NCBI GenBank assembly: GCA_022648295.1
Contig: JALCME010000021.1
Coordinates: 38,265 to 102,264, forward strand
Direction: 5' to 3'
Length of the DNA stretch: 64,000 nt
Origin: Bacteroides sp.
GTDB taxonomy: Bacteria > Bacteroidota > Bacteroidia > Bacteroidales > Bacteroidaceae
Positions 15,835-25,496 of the stretch are shown in pieces (position 1 is the stretch's first letter; the number at the start of each line of letters is the position of its first letter). The translations under genes were made by a program, and so were the position numbers. The notes beneath the pieces were generated by a model, which ran no database searches, had not been told where the DNA came from, and saw nothing but the letters and a program-made list of their open reading frames with translations.

Positions 15835-18798
15835 ATGAGATCAGTTCAAATTAATCAAACTAAGCATAAAGCCAATAGAAAACGCCATTGGTCTATAATG
15901 TTATTAGTGTGTTTATGTATGTGTTCTTTTGATTTGTATGCGCAAATCAATATCTCTGGAATTGTAAAAGATAATAACGGGGAGCTTCTCCCTGGGGTAT
16001 CTATTTTAGTTAAGGAAGGAAATCAGACTAACGGGACAACTACCGATGTTGATGGCAGATATACAATCAAAGTTAAGCCGGGTGCTATTCTTGAATTTAG
16101 TTTTATTGGCTTTATCACTCAAAAAGTAGAAGCTGGTACAAGAAATATTGTTAATATTGTACTGGAGCCAGAGAATAAAATATTGGATGAGGTAGTTGTT
16201 ATTGGCTATGGTTCTACAACTAAAAAAGAGCTAACAGGTTCGGTTACTAGTATGAAAAAGGATGAACTCAATATGGGGACCTTCACTAGTGCAATGGGCA
16301 TGCTGCAAGGTAAAGTTGCGGGACTACAGATTTTGAATCCAAATGGTGCTGATCCTACTGCAAAGTATGAGGTTTTACTTCGTGGTACAAATACACTTTC
16401 TGCAGGACAAGGGCCGTTGATTATTATTGATGGAGTTGCAGGTTTCGATATCCAGAATATTAATTATCAAGAAGTCGAATCAATTGATGTGCTTAAAGAT
16501 GGCTCTGCTGCGGCTATCTACGGTACAAGAGGTACCAATGGGGTTATTATAATTACTACTAAACGTGCTAAAGCTGGTAAAACGGAAGTTTCTTATGAAG
16601 GACAATTCACAGTTGGTATGGTGTCTCATAGGGCTAAGCCATTAACTGCAAACGAGTTTAGATCTGTTATTAACGAATATCGTCCAGAATTGAAGAGTTA
16701 TTTATTTGATTACAACACTGACTGGTTTGATGAAATTACTCAAACTCCCTATAGTCATAAGCATAATTTATCTATATCTGGTGGAACAGATAAGTTTTCT
16801 CACCACACTTCGTTTAATTACGAAAGAAGCGAAGGCTTACAGAAGTATAATTCATCTGAGAAATTAATGGCACGTACAAATGTCCGTCAGTCAGTATTGG
16901 AGAGATGGCTTACTCTGGATTATAATCTGAATATTGTCCATCGCAAATATAATCCCGCGTCCCGAGATGCCTTCATGCAGGCTTTTACTCATAATCCTAC
17001 GGAGGCTGTCTATGATGTTGATAATACAAATGCCGGAGGGTATAGTAGTATTAAAGCGATGGCTTATTATAATCCGGTAGCTATGATAAATGAAAGAGAT
17101 GTTGAGAGTAAAGATGATAATTATGGAGCTAATATGCGTGCTACATTAAATCTTTTACCAGTAGAAGGATTGAAATGGGAAAATTTTGTTTCTTATAATA
17201 AAGAACAATATGAAACACGTGAATACTATAGTCATTATTATCCCAGTTTAATAGGTACCGATGGACAAGCCTATATTGAGAATTATCAATCTAATGACAC
17301 ACAATATGAATCGACATTGAGCTATCAGAATACTTTTAAGAAACATTCTATTCAGGTACTGTTAGGATACACTTATCAATACTCTTATAGTACTACAGCA
17401 TCTATGCAGAATAGTGGATTTGATTTTGATGACAATAAGACTAATAATATAGGCTCTGGTATCAGTTTAACTGAAGGAAAAGCCAGTATGTATTCCATGA
17501 AAGAAGATAATACTTATATTGGATTTTTCGGGAGAGTGATGTATAACTATGACAATAAATATCTTCTTTCTGCTTCTTTGCGTCGGGATGGTTCCAGTCG
17601 TTTTGGAACTAATAATAAGTGGGGATGGTTTCCTGCTGTCAGTGTGGGGTGGCGTTTGAATAGAGAAAAGTTTTTGTCGGAGGTAAAATGGATAAATGAC
17701 CTGAAGCTGCGATTGGGGTATGGGATAACGGGCAATCAAGATTTTGCTAATTATAAGTCACTTATGATGATGACAACTGCCGGTAAGTTTTATTATAACG
17801 GTCAATGGATAAATACATATCAACCAGTTAGTAATGCTAATCCTAACTTAAAGTGGGAAAAGAAGGCTGAGTTTAATGTAGGTGTTGATGCATCAGTACT
17901 TGATAATAAACTGTCTTTTACATTTGATTATTATAAACGAACAACTTCGAATTTATTATATGATTATGCTGTACCAACTCCACCTTATGTTTATAACACA
18001 TTATTTACTAATGTTGGTAAGGTGACTAACGAAGGAATTGAGTTAACATTATCGGGTGTACCTATTATGCTTAAAAAATTTAGTTGGAATACAACTTTTA
18101 CGGTATCCCATAATAAGAATAAATTGGTAAAATTTACTAATGAAGAATTTACTAATGGAAGTTATAAGGTAGGATGGTCCACAAGTGCTTCTTGCTATAC
18201 GCAGCGTTTAATAGAAGGGAAGTCACTTGGTACATTCTATGCTCCAATATGGCTAGGTACCGATACGGATGGTACGGATGTACTCCTTGGGCAGAATGCG
18301 GATGGTTCTGTTCCTGAGGATCAATGGGCGAAGATAGGTTGTGCTTATCCGGATGCAACACTAAGTTGGAGTAATACTCTGAAATATAAGAATTTTGATT
18401 TAAATTTTTCTCTACGTGCGTCTATTGGAGGTAAAATTTTGAATAATTATGCTATGGAGTATGAAAATTTGAGTAATGTTGGATTGAGAAACATTTCATC
18501 GAACTGGTTATCGCAGAGTAACTTCACAAGTACTCAATATAAGTATTCATCAAAGTATATAGAAGATGCTTCCTATTTGAAGTTAGATAACATATCTCTG
18601 GGATATAATTGGAATATCAATTCAATGTTGCTTAAGAGAATTAGATTAACCCTTACAGCACAAAACGTCTTTTGCATTACTGGATATTCCGGGGTTGATC
18701 CAGAAGTAGCTCTTTCAGGCTTGACCCCTGGTATAGAGAGTCTGAGCTATTATCCACGTACTACGGAATTTACTTTTGGAGTTAATGTTGCTTTTTAA
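15835..18798 (+). CDS. SusC/RagA-type TonB-dependent transporter (putative ribose/ribosyl importer)
   Basis: This 987-residue outer-membrane transporter begins with an extended signal peptide (about residues 1-37, ending DLYAQ), then a carboxypeptidase-D-like regulatory domain (about 38-125, NISGIVKDNNGELLPGVSIL), the TonB-box region (DEVVVIGYG), a plug (about 130-255, with the SusC signature SIDVLKDGSAAAIYGTRGTN) and a 22-strand barrel. It ends in an aromatic residue (FGVNVAF), as barrel proteins do. The SusD partner starts 14 bp downstream. With TonB-ExbBD it would import a nucleoside- or ribose-bearing substrate too large for porins. There is no N-terminal STN domain, so anti-sigma signalling is not expected. 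Confidence 0.95.
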   Translation: MRSVQINQTKHKANRKRHWSIMLLVCLCMCSFDLYAQINISGIVKDNNGELLPGVSILVKEGNQTNGTTTDVDGRYTIKVKPGAILEFSFIGFITQKVEAGTRNIVNIVLEPENKILDEVVVIGYGSTTKKELTGSVTSMKKDELNMGTFTSAMGMLQGKVAGLQILNPNGADPTAKYEVLLRGTNTLSAGQGPLIIIDGVAGFDIQNINYQEVESIDVLKDGSAAAIYGTRGTNGVIIITTKRAKAGKTEVSYEGQFTVGMVSHRAKPLTANEFRSVINEYRPELKSYLFDYNTDWFDEITQTPYSHKHNLSISGGTDKFSHHTSFNYERSEGLQKYNSSEKLMARTNVRQSVLERWLTLDYNLNIVHRKYNPASRDAFMQAFTHNPTEAVYDVDNTNAGGYSSIKAMAYYNPVAMINERDVESKDDNYGANMRATLNLLPVEGLKWENFVSYNKEQYETREYYSHYYPSLIGTDGQAYIENYQSNDTQYESTLSYQNTFKKHSIQVLLGYTYQYSYSTTASMQNSGFDFDDNKTNNIGSGISLTEGKASMYSMKEDNTYIGFFGRVMYNYDNKYLLSASLRRDGSSRFGTNNKWGWFPAVSVGWRLNREKFLSEVKWINDLKLRLGYGITGNQDFANYKSLMMMTTAGKFYYNGQWINTYQPVSNANPNLKWEKKAEFNVGVDASVLDNKLSFTFDYYKRTTSNLLYDYAVPTPPYVYNTLFTNVGKVTNEGIELTLSGVPIMLKKFSWNTTFTVSHNKNKLVKFTNEEFTNGSYKVGWSTSASCYTQRLIEGKSLGTFYAPIWLGTDTDGTDVLLGQNADGSVPEDQWAKIGCAYPDATLSWSNTLKYKNFDLNFSLRASIGGKILNNYAMEYENLSNVGLRNISSNWLSQSNFTSTQYKYSSKYIEDASYLKLDNISLGYNWNINSMLLKRIRLTLTAQNVFCITGYSGVDPEVALSGLTPGIESLSYYPRTTEFTFGVNVAF

Positions 18799-18812
18799 AA
18801 AATAGGGTCGTT

Positions 18813-20339
18813 ATGAAACATAAAAATATATTGTTAGGATTGTTCATCTGCCTATTTTACGGATGTACAGATTTGGGAGAAACTGTTTATACTGGAGTCT
18901 CAACAAATAATTTCTTTAGAAACGAAAATGAGCTGATAGCCAATGCAGGCAGAGCATATACAAAGATGCAAGGTTATAATTCGGAACAAAGTTTGTGGAC
19001 TTTGCTTTTACAGGCTTCTGATGAATGTGCCGTTCCAGCCCATGGGGGTGCTTGGTACAGTAATGGTAGATATGAGGAGATACAAACAAATAAGATTCCT
19101 GCTACAAATAAACTACTGACAAAAGGATGGAATTGGATATTTAACGGAATTGCTGCTTGTAATGAAATAATTTATGAAACAGAGTTATCTTCTATACAAT
19201 TTGAAGGAAAGAATAAGATCTTGGCTGAGATGAAGATACTACGTGCCTTTTATTACTATGAAGCTATTTCTTGTTGGGGAAATGTCCCTTTTACAATAGA
19301 CTATACAGCAACTGGATATCCGGAGCAGAAAAGTCGTGAGGACATATTTAATTTTTTGGTACAAGAAATCAATGATAATGTTGCTGCATTGGATGATGAG
19401 CCTTCTTCTGCTAACTATGGGCGCATTACTCAGGCTGCAGCATATTGTATTTTAGCGAAGATGTATTTAAATGCTGAAGTATGGTTTGGAACTTCTATGT
19501 ATGATAAGGCAGAAACTATCTGTAAGAAAATTATTGATTTAGGATATTATAGCATAGAAGACGACTACGCAACTAACTTTGATATTGACAATGAAAAATC
19601 AAAGGAAAACATATTCGTAATTGTATATGATAGAGTAAATACAAGTGGAGATGGAAACGCTTTTTATTTACATACATTGACGCTGGAACCGGCTTCACAA
19701 GCAACATTTAATATTCCTGCTGAACCTTGGTCTGGTTTTCTTTGTCAACCCGATTTCTTTCAAACATATGATGAGAAAGATATTCGTAGAAGTGAAAGTT
19801 GGTTATATGGTGAACAGGTTGATATAGACGGAAATAGTTTAAATTTTACCTATAATCCCATTTTTGATGAAACTAAATATTATAATAGTAATGGGGGACG
19901 TGGAGATTACGATGGTGCTCGTTGCTGGAAATGGCATTATCAAACAGATGGTTCTTTGAAGGAATATACCAATAGTATGGACAATGACTTTACTATTTTC
20001 CGGTATGCAGATGTTGTGCTGATGTATGTAGAAGCATTGGTACGTCAACATAGGGCAGAGGAAGCTGCTCTGTTGCCCGACTTTCAGAAAATACGTACCA
20101 GAGCTGGGCTTAAAGCTTATACATCCGATCAATTGACTCTTGATGAACTCTATTCAGAACGAGGTAGAGAGTTGGCATGGGAAGGTTGGCGGCATGAAGA
20201 TATGATACGCTTTAATAAATATCTTAAAAAATACTGGGCGCATCCCGATCTGAGTGGAGAAATATTTAGGAATTTGTTCCCTATTCCTGCAGATATTCTG
20301 AATGCTAATCCCAAGTTAAGCCAAAATCCTAATTATTAA
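18813..20339 (+). CDS. SusD/RagB-type outer-membrane lipoprotein
   Basis: This 508-residue surface lipoprotein is the lid that captures substrate for the SusC-type transporter just upstream (14 bp). The signal peptide ends in a lipobox (CLFYGC, Cys18). The TPR-like helices characteristic of SusD are visible (EMKILRAFYYYEAISCWGNV near residues 132-152; TQAAAYCILAKMYLNAEVW), as is the C-terminal RagB/SusD block (ELYSERGRELAWEGWRHEDMIRF). The length is normal. Trp, Tyr and Asn residues abound, which suits sugar or nucleotide stacking, but the ligand cannot be read from sequence. It is followed 23 bp later by the first exported ADP-ribosylglycohydrolase-like gene. Confidence 0.95.
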   Translation: MKHKNILLGLFICLFYGCTDLGETVYTGVSTNNFFRNENELIANAGRAYTKMQGYNSEQSLWTLLLQASDECAVPAHGGAWYSNGRYEEIQTNKIPATNKLLTKGWNWIFNGIAACNEIIYETELSSIQFEGKNKILAEMKILRAFYYYEAISCWGNVPFTIDYTATGYPEQKSREDIFNFLVQEINDNVAALDDEPSSANYGRITQAAAYCILAKMYLNAEVWFGTSMYDKAETICKKIIDLGYYSIEDDYATNFDIDNEKSKENIFVIVYDRVNTSGDGNAFYLHTLTLEPASQATFNIPAEPWSGFLCQPDFFQTYDEKDIRRSESWLYGEQVDIDGNSLNFTYNPIFDETKYYNSNGGRGDYDGARCWKWHYQTDGSLKEYTNSMDNDFTIFRYADVVLMYVEALVRQHRAEEAALLPDFQKIRTRAGLKAYTSDQLTLDELYSERGRELAWEGWRHEDMIRFNKYLKKYWAHPDLSGEIFRNLFPIPADILNANPKLSQNPNY

Positions 20340-20362
20340 CTTTATAACTGGTGTTGACAAGC

Positions 20363-22324
20363 ATGAAACAATTTATTACTTTCATTTTAATTTTCATTGC
20401 TAATATATTGTTCGTTTCCGCGCAAAAGATTTCAAAAGCAGAATTAAAAGATAAAATAGCCGGAGCATGGATAGGACAAATGGTTGGAAATATCTATGGG
20501 CTTCCTTTTGAAAATAAATTTGTGGACGAACCCGCAGATGAATCCAGATTTCCATTCGGATATACTAAAAATTTGGATAAGCTGCAAAAATATGATGGTG
20601 CATTTTCTGATGATGATACTGACGTAGAGTATCTCTATTTGATTATGATGGAAAAGTACGGTGTAGAGCCAACATATGCTAACCTAAGAGAAGGTTGGAT
20701 GTATCATATCCGTGATCGTGTATGGCTGGCTAACAGGGCAGCTCTAGGGCTGATGCATTTCGGCTTTACTCCACCTTTCACAGGAGATAAATCTCTGAAT
20801 CCTCACTGGTATCAAATTGATCCGCAATTAATCAATGAGATATGGGGCTATACGGCCCCGGGGATGGTAGCTTATGCTGCTCAGAAGAGTGATTGGGCTG
20901 CACGGATTACTAGTGATTCATGGGCTGTATCTCCTACCATACTGTATGGTGCTATGTATGCCAATGCATTTTTTTGTAAAGATGTGCGTAAGCTCATTAA
21001 ACAAGGATTGAAGGAATTAGAACCTGACGATAGATATGCTATAGCTGTAAGGGAAATGATTGCTTTGCATGATAAATATCCGCAAGATTGGGCCAAAGCA
21101 CGTCAGATTATGGCAGAAAAGTACTATATTAAAGAACCTGCAATGACGAAAACCATTTGGAATGCTAATTTAAATGGATTGTGCGGCATTTTGGCCATGT
21201 TATATGGTAATGGAGATTTTCAGCGTACTTTAGATTTATGCTGTGCTATGGGGTTTGACTGTGATAATCAAGCGGCTACTATTTCCGGGTTGCTGGGAGT
21301 CATGTTCGGAGCGAAAATGCTTTCAAAGAGCTTAACTATGCCTATTAAGGGTTGGAATAAGCCTTTCAATGACCGTTATATTAATATTACGCGGTTTGAT
21401 ATGCCAGATGCCTCTATTCAAGATATCATTAACCGGACTTATAACAAAGCTGTAGAATTGGTCTGTGCTAAGGGAGGTAAAGTGAATGGGGAAATAATTC
21501 ATGTTAATGCTAAGGCACAATTTATGCCTCCTATGGAGTTTTGCATTGGCCCAAATCCGGATATGGAGATAGGCCTTCCTGTTAATTATTCTTTTGCATG
21601 TAAGGCGAATGAGAAGTATCAATGGAAGCTAATAAAAGGTAATTTACCAACCGGAGTTGCATTTCAAAACGGGCGCTTAATAGGAACTCCTAAGGAAGCC
21701 GGGAAATATCCCATTACTTTACAATTGAGTTCAACAAAGGAAGCTATTACCAAAAATTTTGAATTATTGGTAAAGACAAGGAACATAGCACCTAAGGCTG
21801 ATACAATTTACGCTAATATCCGTAAACTGAATGAAGAGGTTTTAGACTCTTGCTGGATCACTTTTGGGAAACCAATGTATGCAAAAAGCGTAAAGGTTAT
21901 TAATGATGGTATTAAAAATGGTATAGGTTCTGTTTTTTATTCATTGGCAGCTAAGAGTAGATTACCTAAAATCGACTATTTCGGATATGGGTGGAAGGAA
22001 AAGCATAATATCAATATGCTTGTATTGAATATGGGATGCCTGGAGGAGTTTGGGGGGTGGTTTACTTCTCTTAATATCCAATATCTCGGAAGTGATAATC
22101 ATTGGCATGATGTTGGTAATTTCAAGTCTATTCCCGAATTACCTCAAACTGATATTGTCTTTTTTCAACCCCACTTCGCTCAATATGTATTTGAATTCTC
22201 GGCCGTAGAAACGGAAGGAATACGCATTTTGATGGATGCAAAGGTACAGGAACATTGGCATAAATATACCAAAAACGTGTCTTCTTTCATCTCTATTACA
22301 GAACTGGGTGTTTATGAAAAATAA
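20363..22324 (+). CDS. Exported ADP-ribosylglycohydrolase-family protein with Ig-like and C-terminal sandwich domains
   Basis: This 653-residue secreted enzyme has a signal peptide (about 1-20, ILFVSAQ). I chose the ATG at 20363 because the reading upstream of it begins with GTG and adds only four residues before the signal peptide. An ADP-ribosylglycohydrolase fold (PF03747) covers about residues 25-330: KIAGAWIGQMVGNIYGLPFE, the acidic metal site SDDDTD (near 82-87) and the second metal site GFDCDNQAATISGLLG (near 297-312). A putative Ig domain follows (about 400-470, NLPTGVAFQNGRLIGTPKEAGKY, truncated here to NLPTGVAFQNGRLIGTP) and then a discoidin-like C-terminal sandwich. Family members cleave N- or O-glycosidic bonds to ADP-ribose. 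Secretion, and position beside ribokinase and SusCD, suggest release of ribose or ADP-ribose from extracellular material. The exact bond is unknown. Confidence 0.87.
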   Translation: MKQFITFILIFIANILFVSAQKISKAELKDKIAGAWIGQMVGNIYGLPFENKFVDEPADESRFPFGYTKNLDKLQKYDGAFSDDDTDVEYLYLIMMEKYGVEPTYANLREGWMYHIRDRVWLANRAALGLMHFGFTPPFTGDKSLNPHWYQIDPQLINEIWGYTAPGMVAYAAQKSDWAARITSDSWAVSPTILYGAMYANAFFCKDVRKLIKQGLKELEPDDRYAIAVREMIALHDKYPQDWAKARQIMAEKYYIKEPAMTKTIWNANLNGLCGILAMLYGNGDFQRTLDLCCAMGFDCDNQAATISGLLGVMFGAKMLSKSLTMPIKGWNKPFNDRYINITRFDMPDASIQDIINRTYNKAVELVCAKGGKVNGEIIHVNAKAQFMPPMEFCIGPNPDMEIGLPVNYSFACKANEKYQWKLIKGNLPTGVAFQNGRLIGTPKEAGKYPITLQLSSTKEAITKNFELLVKTRNIAPKADTIYANIRKLNEEVLDSCWITFGKPMYAKSVKVINDGIKNGIGSVFYSLAAKSRLPKIDYFGYGWKEKHNINMLVLNMGCLEEFGGWFTSLNIQYLGSDNHWHDVGNFKSIPELPQTDIVFFQPHFAQYVFEFSAVETEGIRILMDAKVQEHWHKYTKNVSSFISITELGVYEK

Positions 22325-22336
22325 ATTAGATGTGAG

Positions 22337-23938
22337 ATGAGAAAAAGTATTATATTTCTAATAGGCTTATTTGTTTTTGTTTTGAGAATCTATTCCGATA
22401 ATCTTATATTATCGGAAGAAGAGCTTTTGAATAAAATTAAAGGAGGATGGGCTGGACAAACTATCGGTGTGGTTTTCGGGGCACCTACCGAATTTAAATT
22501 TTCTGGCACATATATACAAGATTATCAACCTATTCCATGGGGAGAAAATTATGTGAAATATTGGTGGGAGAAGAAGCCTGGACTATTTGATGACATCTAT
22601 AACGATTGTACTTTTGTAGAGGCATTTGACGAACTTGGATTTGATTGTTCACAAGAAGAACTTGCTAAAAGATTTGCTTATGCTAATTATCATCTGGCAC
22701 ATGCTAATCAGGCTGGTAGATACAATATACGTCAGGGGATTATGCCACCAGCTTCAGGCCATTGGCTTAATAATCCACATGCGGATGATTTGGATTTTCA
22801 GATTGAAGCTGATTTTATAGGTTTAATGGCTCCAGCTATGTTGCCTGAAGCACTCCAGATTGCAGCAAAGGTGGGACATATAATGACTAGTGGCGATGGA
22901 TTTTATGGAGGAGCTTTTGTTGCGGCTTTGTATAGTGCTGCCTTTTATGAAAATAGTCCGGAAGCTATATTACAAACGGCAATTTCAAAGATTCCAGAAG
23001 AAAGTACATTCTACCAATGCATAAAAGATGTCATTGATTTTCATTCCCATCATCCTAATAATTGGAAGGATTGTTGGTGTTTTCTGCAAGAGAAATGGAA
23101 TTGTGATGTTGGTTGTCCTAAGGGTGTTTTCCTTAATTTTAATATTGATGCCAAACTGAATTCCGCTTTTGTTGCATTAGCTATGCTTTATGGCGAAGGA
23201 GACTTTGCAAGTTCTATTGATATCGCTGCACGGTGTGGGCAAGATTCAGATTGTAATCCTTCCACAGTGGGAGGGGTGTTGGGTGTTTTGTATGGGTATA
23301 AAAATATTCCCTCGTTTTGGCTGAATCCTCTGAAAGAAATAGAAAATAATACTTTTGAAGGAACTGATATGTCTTTAAGTAAAGCTTATCAGATGAGTTT
23401 TGATCAAGCCAAGAAACTGATTACTCGTGTTGGGGGAAAAATAGCCCAAAAAACAGTTGAAATACCTATTAAAGAAGCAGAAGTATTGCCTTTAGAACAG
23501 AATTTCAAAAATACTTATCCTATTTATAGAGAACGTAAGGATTGCTTTTTAATGGATACCTTTAAGTTTGATTTTACAGGAAATGGGTTTGTGATTTGGG
23601 GCAATCTTTGCTGTACCCGTCACATTACTTTAGACTACATTAATCGTGTATCTACACGGCATATTGGTTCTGAGGTTTTTGCATTGGCTGAATCTGATGA
23701 TCCTTATGTGGCTAAAGTGGAGGTCTGGATAGACGGAGTATTGGATCAGATTGCACAATTACCTATGAGAAATACTGATCGCAAATTGGAGCCGGCGTGG
23801 AAGTATCTGCTTAGGGAAGGGAAACACCATGTGGAACTAAGGTGGTTGAATCGGGAAAATGATTATGTTATCCGAATCAATGATATTATGTATTATTCTG
23901 AAAAAAAAGAGCATAATAGATTTTACTTTAATAAATAA
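22337..23938 (+). CDS. Exported ADP-ribosylglycohydrolase-family protein, second paralogue
   Basis: This 533-residue protein has a signal peptide (about 1-20, VLRIYSD) and an ADP-ribosylglycohydrolase domain from KIKGGWAGQTIGVVFGAPTE to about residue 345. The first metal-site block reads DDIYNDCTF (from about residue 85) rather than the DDDTD of the first copy. The second reads CGQDSDCNPSTVGGVLG (near 300). NIRQGIMPPASGHW and NPHADDLDFQIEADFIG are shared with the third paralogue. A C-terminal beta-rich domain (about 380-525) ends in a strand-rich HVELRWLNRENDYVIRINDI block, which resembles a carbohydrate-binding sandwich. It starts 12 bp after the first copy and ends 6 bp before the third, so the trio is translated as a unit. 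It is probably periplasmic or outer-membrane associated; substrate unknown. Confidence 0.87.
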   Translation: MRKSIIFLIGLFVFVLRIYSDNLILSEEELLNKIKGGWAGQTIGVVFGAPTEFKFSGTYIQDYQPIPWGENYVKYWWEKKPGLFDDIYNDCTFVEAFDELGFDCSQEELAKRFAYANYHLAHANQAGRYNIRQGIMPPASGHWLNNPHADDLDFQIEADFIGLMAPAMLPEALQIAAKVGHIMTSGDGFYGGAFVAALYSAAFYENSPEAILQTAISKIPEESTFYQCIKDVIDFHSHHPNNWKDCWCFLQEKWNCDVGCPKGVFLNFNIDAKLNSAFVALAMLYGEGDFASSIDIAARCGQDSDCNPSTVGGVLGVLYGYKNIPSFWLNPLKEIENNTFEGTDMSLSKAYQMSFDQAKKLITRVGGKIAQKTVEIPIKEAEVLPLEQNFKNTYPIYRERKDCFLMDTFKFDFTGNGFVIWGNLCCTRHITLDYINRVSTRHIGSEVFALAESDDPYVAKVEVWIDGVLDQIAQLPMRNTDRKLEPAWKYLLREGKHHVELRWLNRENDYVIRINDIMYYSEKKEHNRFYFNK

Positions 23939-23944
23939 CTGCAT

Positions 23945-25489
23945 ATGAAAAAAATCATAATAATGATTATTCTGTCCGTGTCGATTTCGCTTTCGGGAGT
24001 ATCTCAGGTAGACTATGGAATGACAGTAAAGATTAATAAAAAGACATTGCTTGACAAGATAAAAGGTGGCTGGGCTGGGCAGACAATAGGATGTACTTAT
24101 GGAGGTCCTACGGAATTTAAGTATAAAGGAGCTATTATACATCGACAAACCCCTATCATCTGGTATGATGACTACTGTAAAGACATTTTTTCAGAAGATC
24201 CGGGCTTATATGATGATGTATATATGGACCTTACATTTCTTGAAGTCATGGAGCGGGAGGGCATAGATGCTCCTGCTGAATCTTATGCCACGGCATTTGC
24301 AAATGCCGATTACAAATTGTGGCATGCCAATCAAGCTGCACGTTATAATATCCTGCATGGTATCACGCCTCCGGCATCTGGGTATTGGAAAAACAATCCG
24401 CATGCTGATGACATAGATTTCCAGATAGAGTCTGACTTCATTGGAATGATATGTCCGGGTATGACAAATACAGCTTCGCTTTTTGCCGATAAAATAGGTC
24501 ATATTATGAACTATGGTGATGGCTGGTATGGAGGCGTATATATGGGAGCAATGTATGCATTGGCTTATGTTAATAATGATATATATACAATTGTTACAGA
24601 AGCTCTTAAAACAATTCCTGAAAAAAGTAAATTTTATTGTTGTATTGCTGATGTCATCAAATACTGGAAACTATATCCTGATGATTGGACTAAGTGTTGG
24701 CTTGAAATAGAAAATCGTCATTCTTTTGAAATAGGGTGTCCGGAAGGCGTGTTCAATGCATTCAATATTGATGCCGCTATTAATGCTGCCTACTGTGTTA
24801 TAGGTCTTTTGTATGGCAATGGAGATTTTTTCCGTACAATGGATATTGCGACCCGTTGCGGACAGGATTCAGACTGTAATCCAGCTACAGCGGCAGGTAT
24901 TCTTGGGGTTATGAAAGGATATGATGCTATTCCTGAATATTGGAAACCAGGGCTTGAAAAATGTGAGAATATAAAATTTCCATACACTAATATATCTTTA
25001 AGCTCTGTTTATAATATTAATCTTAAACTGTTGAGTGATGTTATAAAGGCTAACGGAGGGCGGATAGAAGGAGAGGATTTTTATGTTACCATTCAGAAAC
25101 CGGAAACAGTACCTTTTGAAGTTTCTTTTGAAGGATTATATCCTTCTGAAAGGAGAGTTATCAAATATGATCTTGGAGATGAGCAGATTTTTGATTTTAA
25201 TGGTAAAGGTATAGTCCTCATGGGGGTTGTCAGACAAGATATAAAGGATGATAATAATGATTATATTGCCGTTTTAGAAGCATTTATTGATGGGAAGAAA
25301 GTTGAAACCGTTAAAATGCCTTATAACTATATTAAAAGGAAATACGATATCTTTTATACTTATGATCTGAAAGAAGGACCGCATAAATTGGTTATTCGTT
25401 GGATGAACCCTAATCATAAATATGCTATTCAATGCAAGGATTTGGTAATTTATTCTTCGAAACCTGCGCGACTAATTTCCCCTTATTAA
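23945..25489 (+). CDS. Exported ADP-ribosylglycohydrolase-family protein, third paralogue
   Basis: This 514-residue protein is the closest relative of the preceding gene and plainly a tandem duplicate. The signal peptide is about residues 1-20 (ISLSGVSQ). The domain begins KIKGGWAGQTIGCTYGGPTE. Metal-site blocks are DDVYMDLTF (from about residue 90) and CGQDSDCNPATAAGILG (near 305). NILHGITPPASGYW and NPHADDIDFQIESDFIGM align with copy two. A C-terminal sandwich (about 385-505) ends in HKLVIRWMNPNHKYAIQCKDL, again parallel to copy two. Keeping the acidic residues in both copies argues that each is active, perhaps on different aglycones. The esterase gene starts 7 bp after its stop. Confidence 0.87.
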   Translation: MKKIIIMIILSVSISLSGVSQVDYGMTVKINKKTLLDKIKGGWAGQTIGCTYGGPTEFKYKGAIIHRQTPIIWYDDYCKDIFSEDPGLYDDVYMDLTFLEVMEREGIDAPAESYATAFANADYKLWHANQAARYNILHGITPPASGYWKNNPHADDIDFQIESDFIGMICPGMTNTASLFADKIGHIMNYGDGWYGGVYMGAMYALAYVNNDIYTIVTEALKTIPEKSKFYCCIADVIKYWKLYPDDWTKCWLEIENRHSFEIGCPEGVFNAFNIDAAINAAYCVIGLLYGNGDFFRTMDIATRCGQDSDCNPATAAGILGVMKGYDAIPEYWKPGLEKCENIKFPYTNISLSSVYNINLKLLSDVIKANGGRIEGEDFYVTIQKPETVPFEVSFEGLYPSERRVIKYDLGDEQIFDFNGKGIVLMGVVRQDIKDDNNDYIAVLEAFIDGKKVETVKMPYNYIKRKYDIFYTYDLKEGPHKLVIRWMNPNHKYAIQCKDLVIYSSKPARLISPY

Positions 25490-25496
25490 TGAAAAT

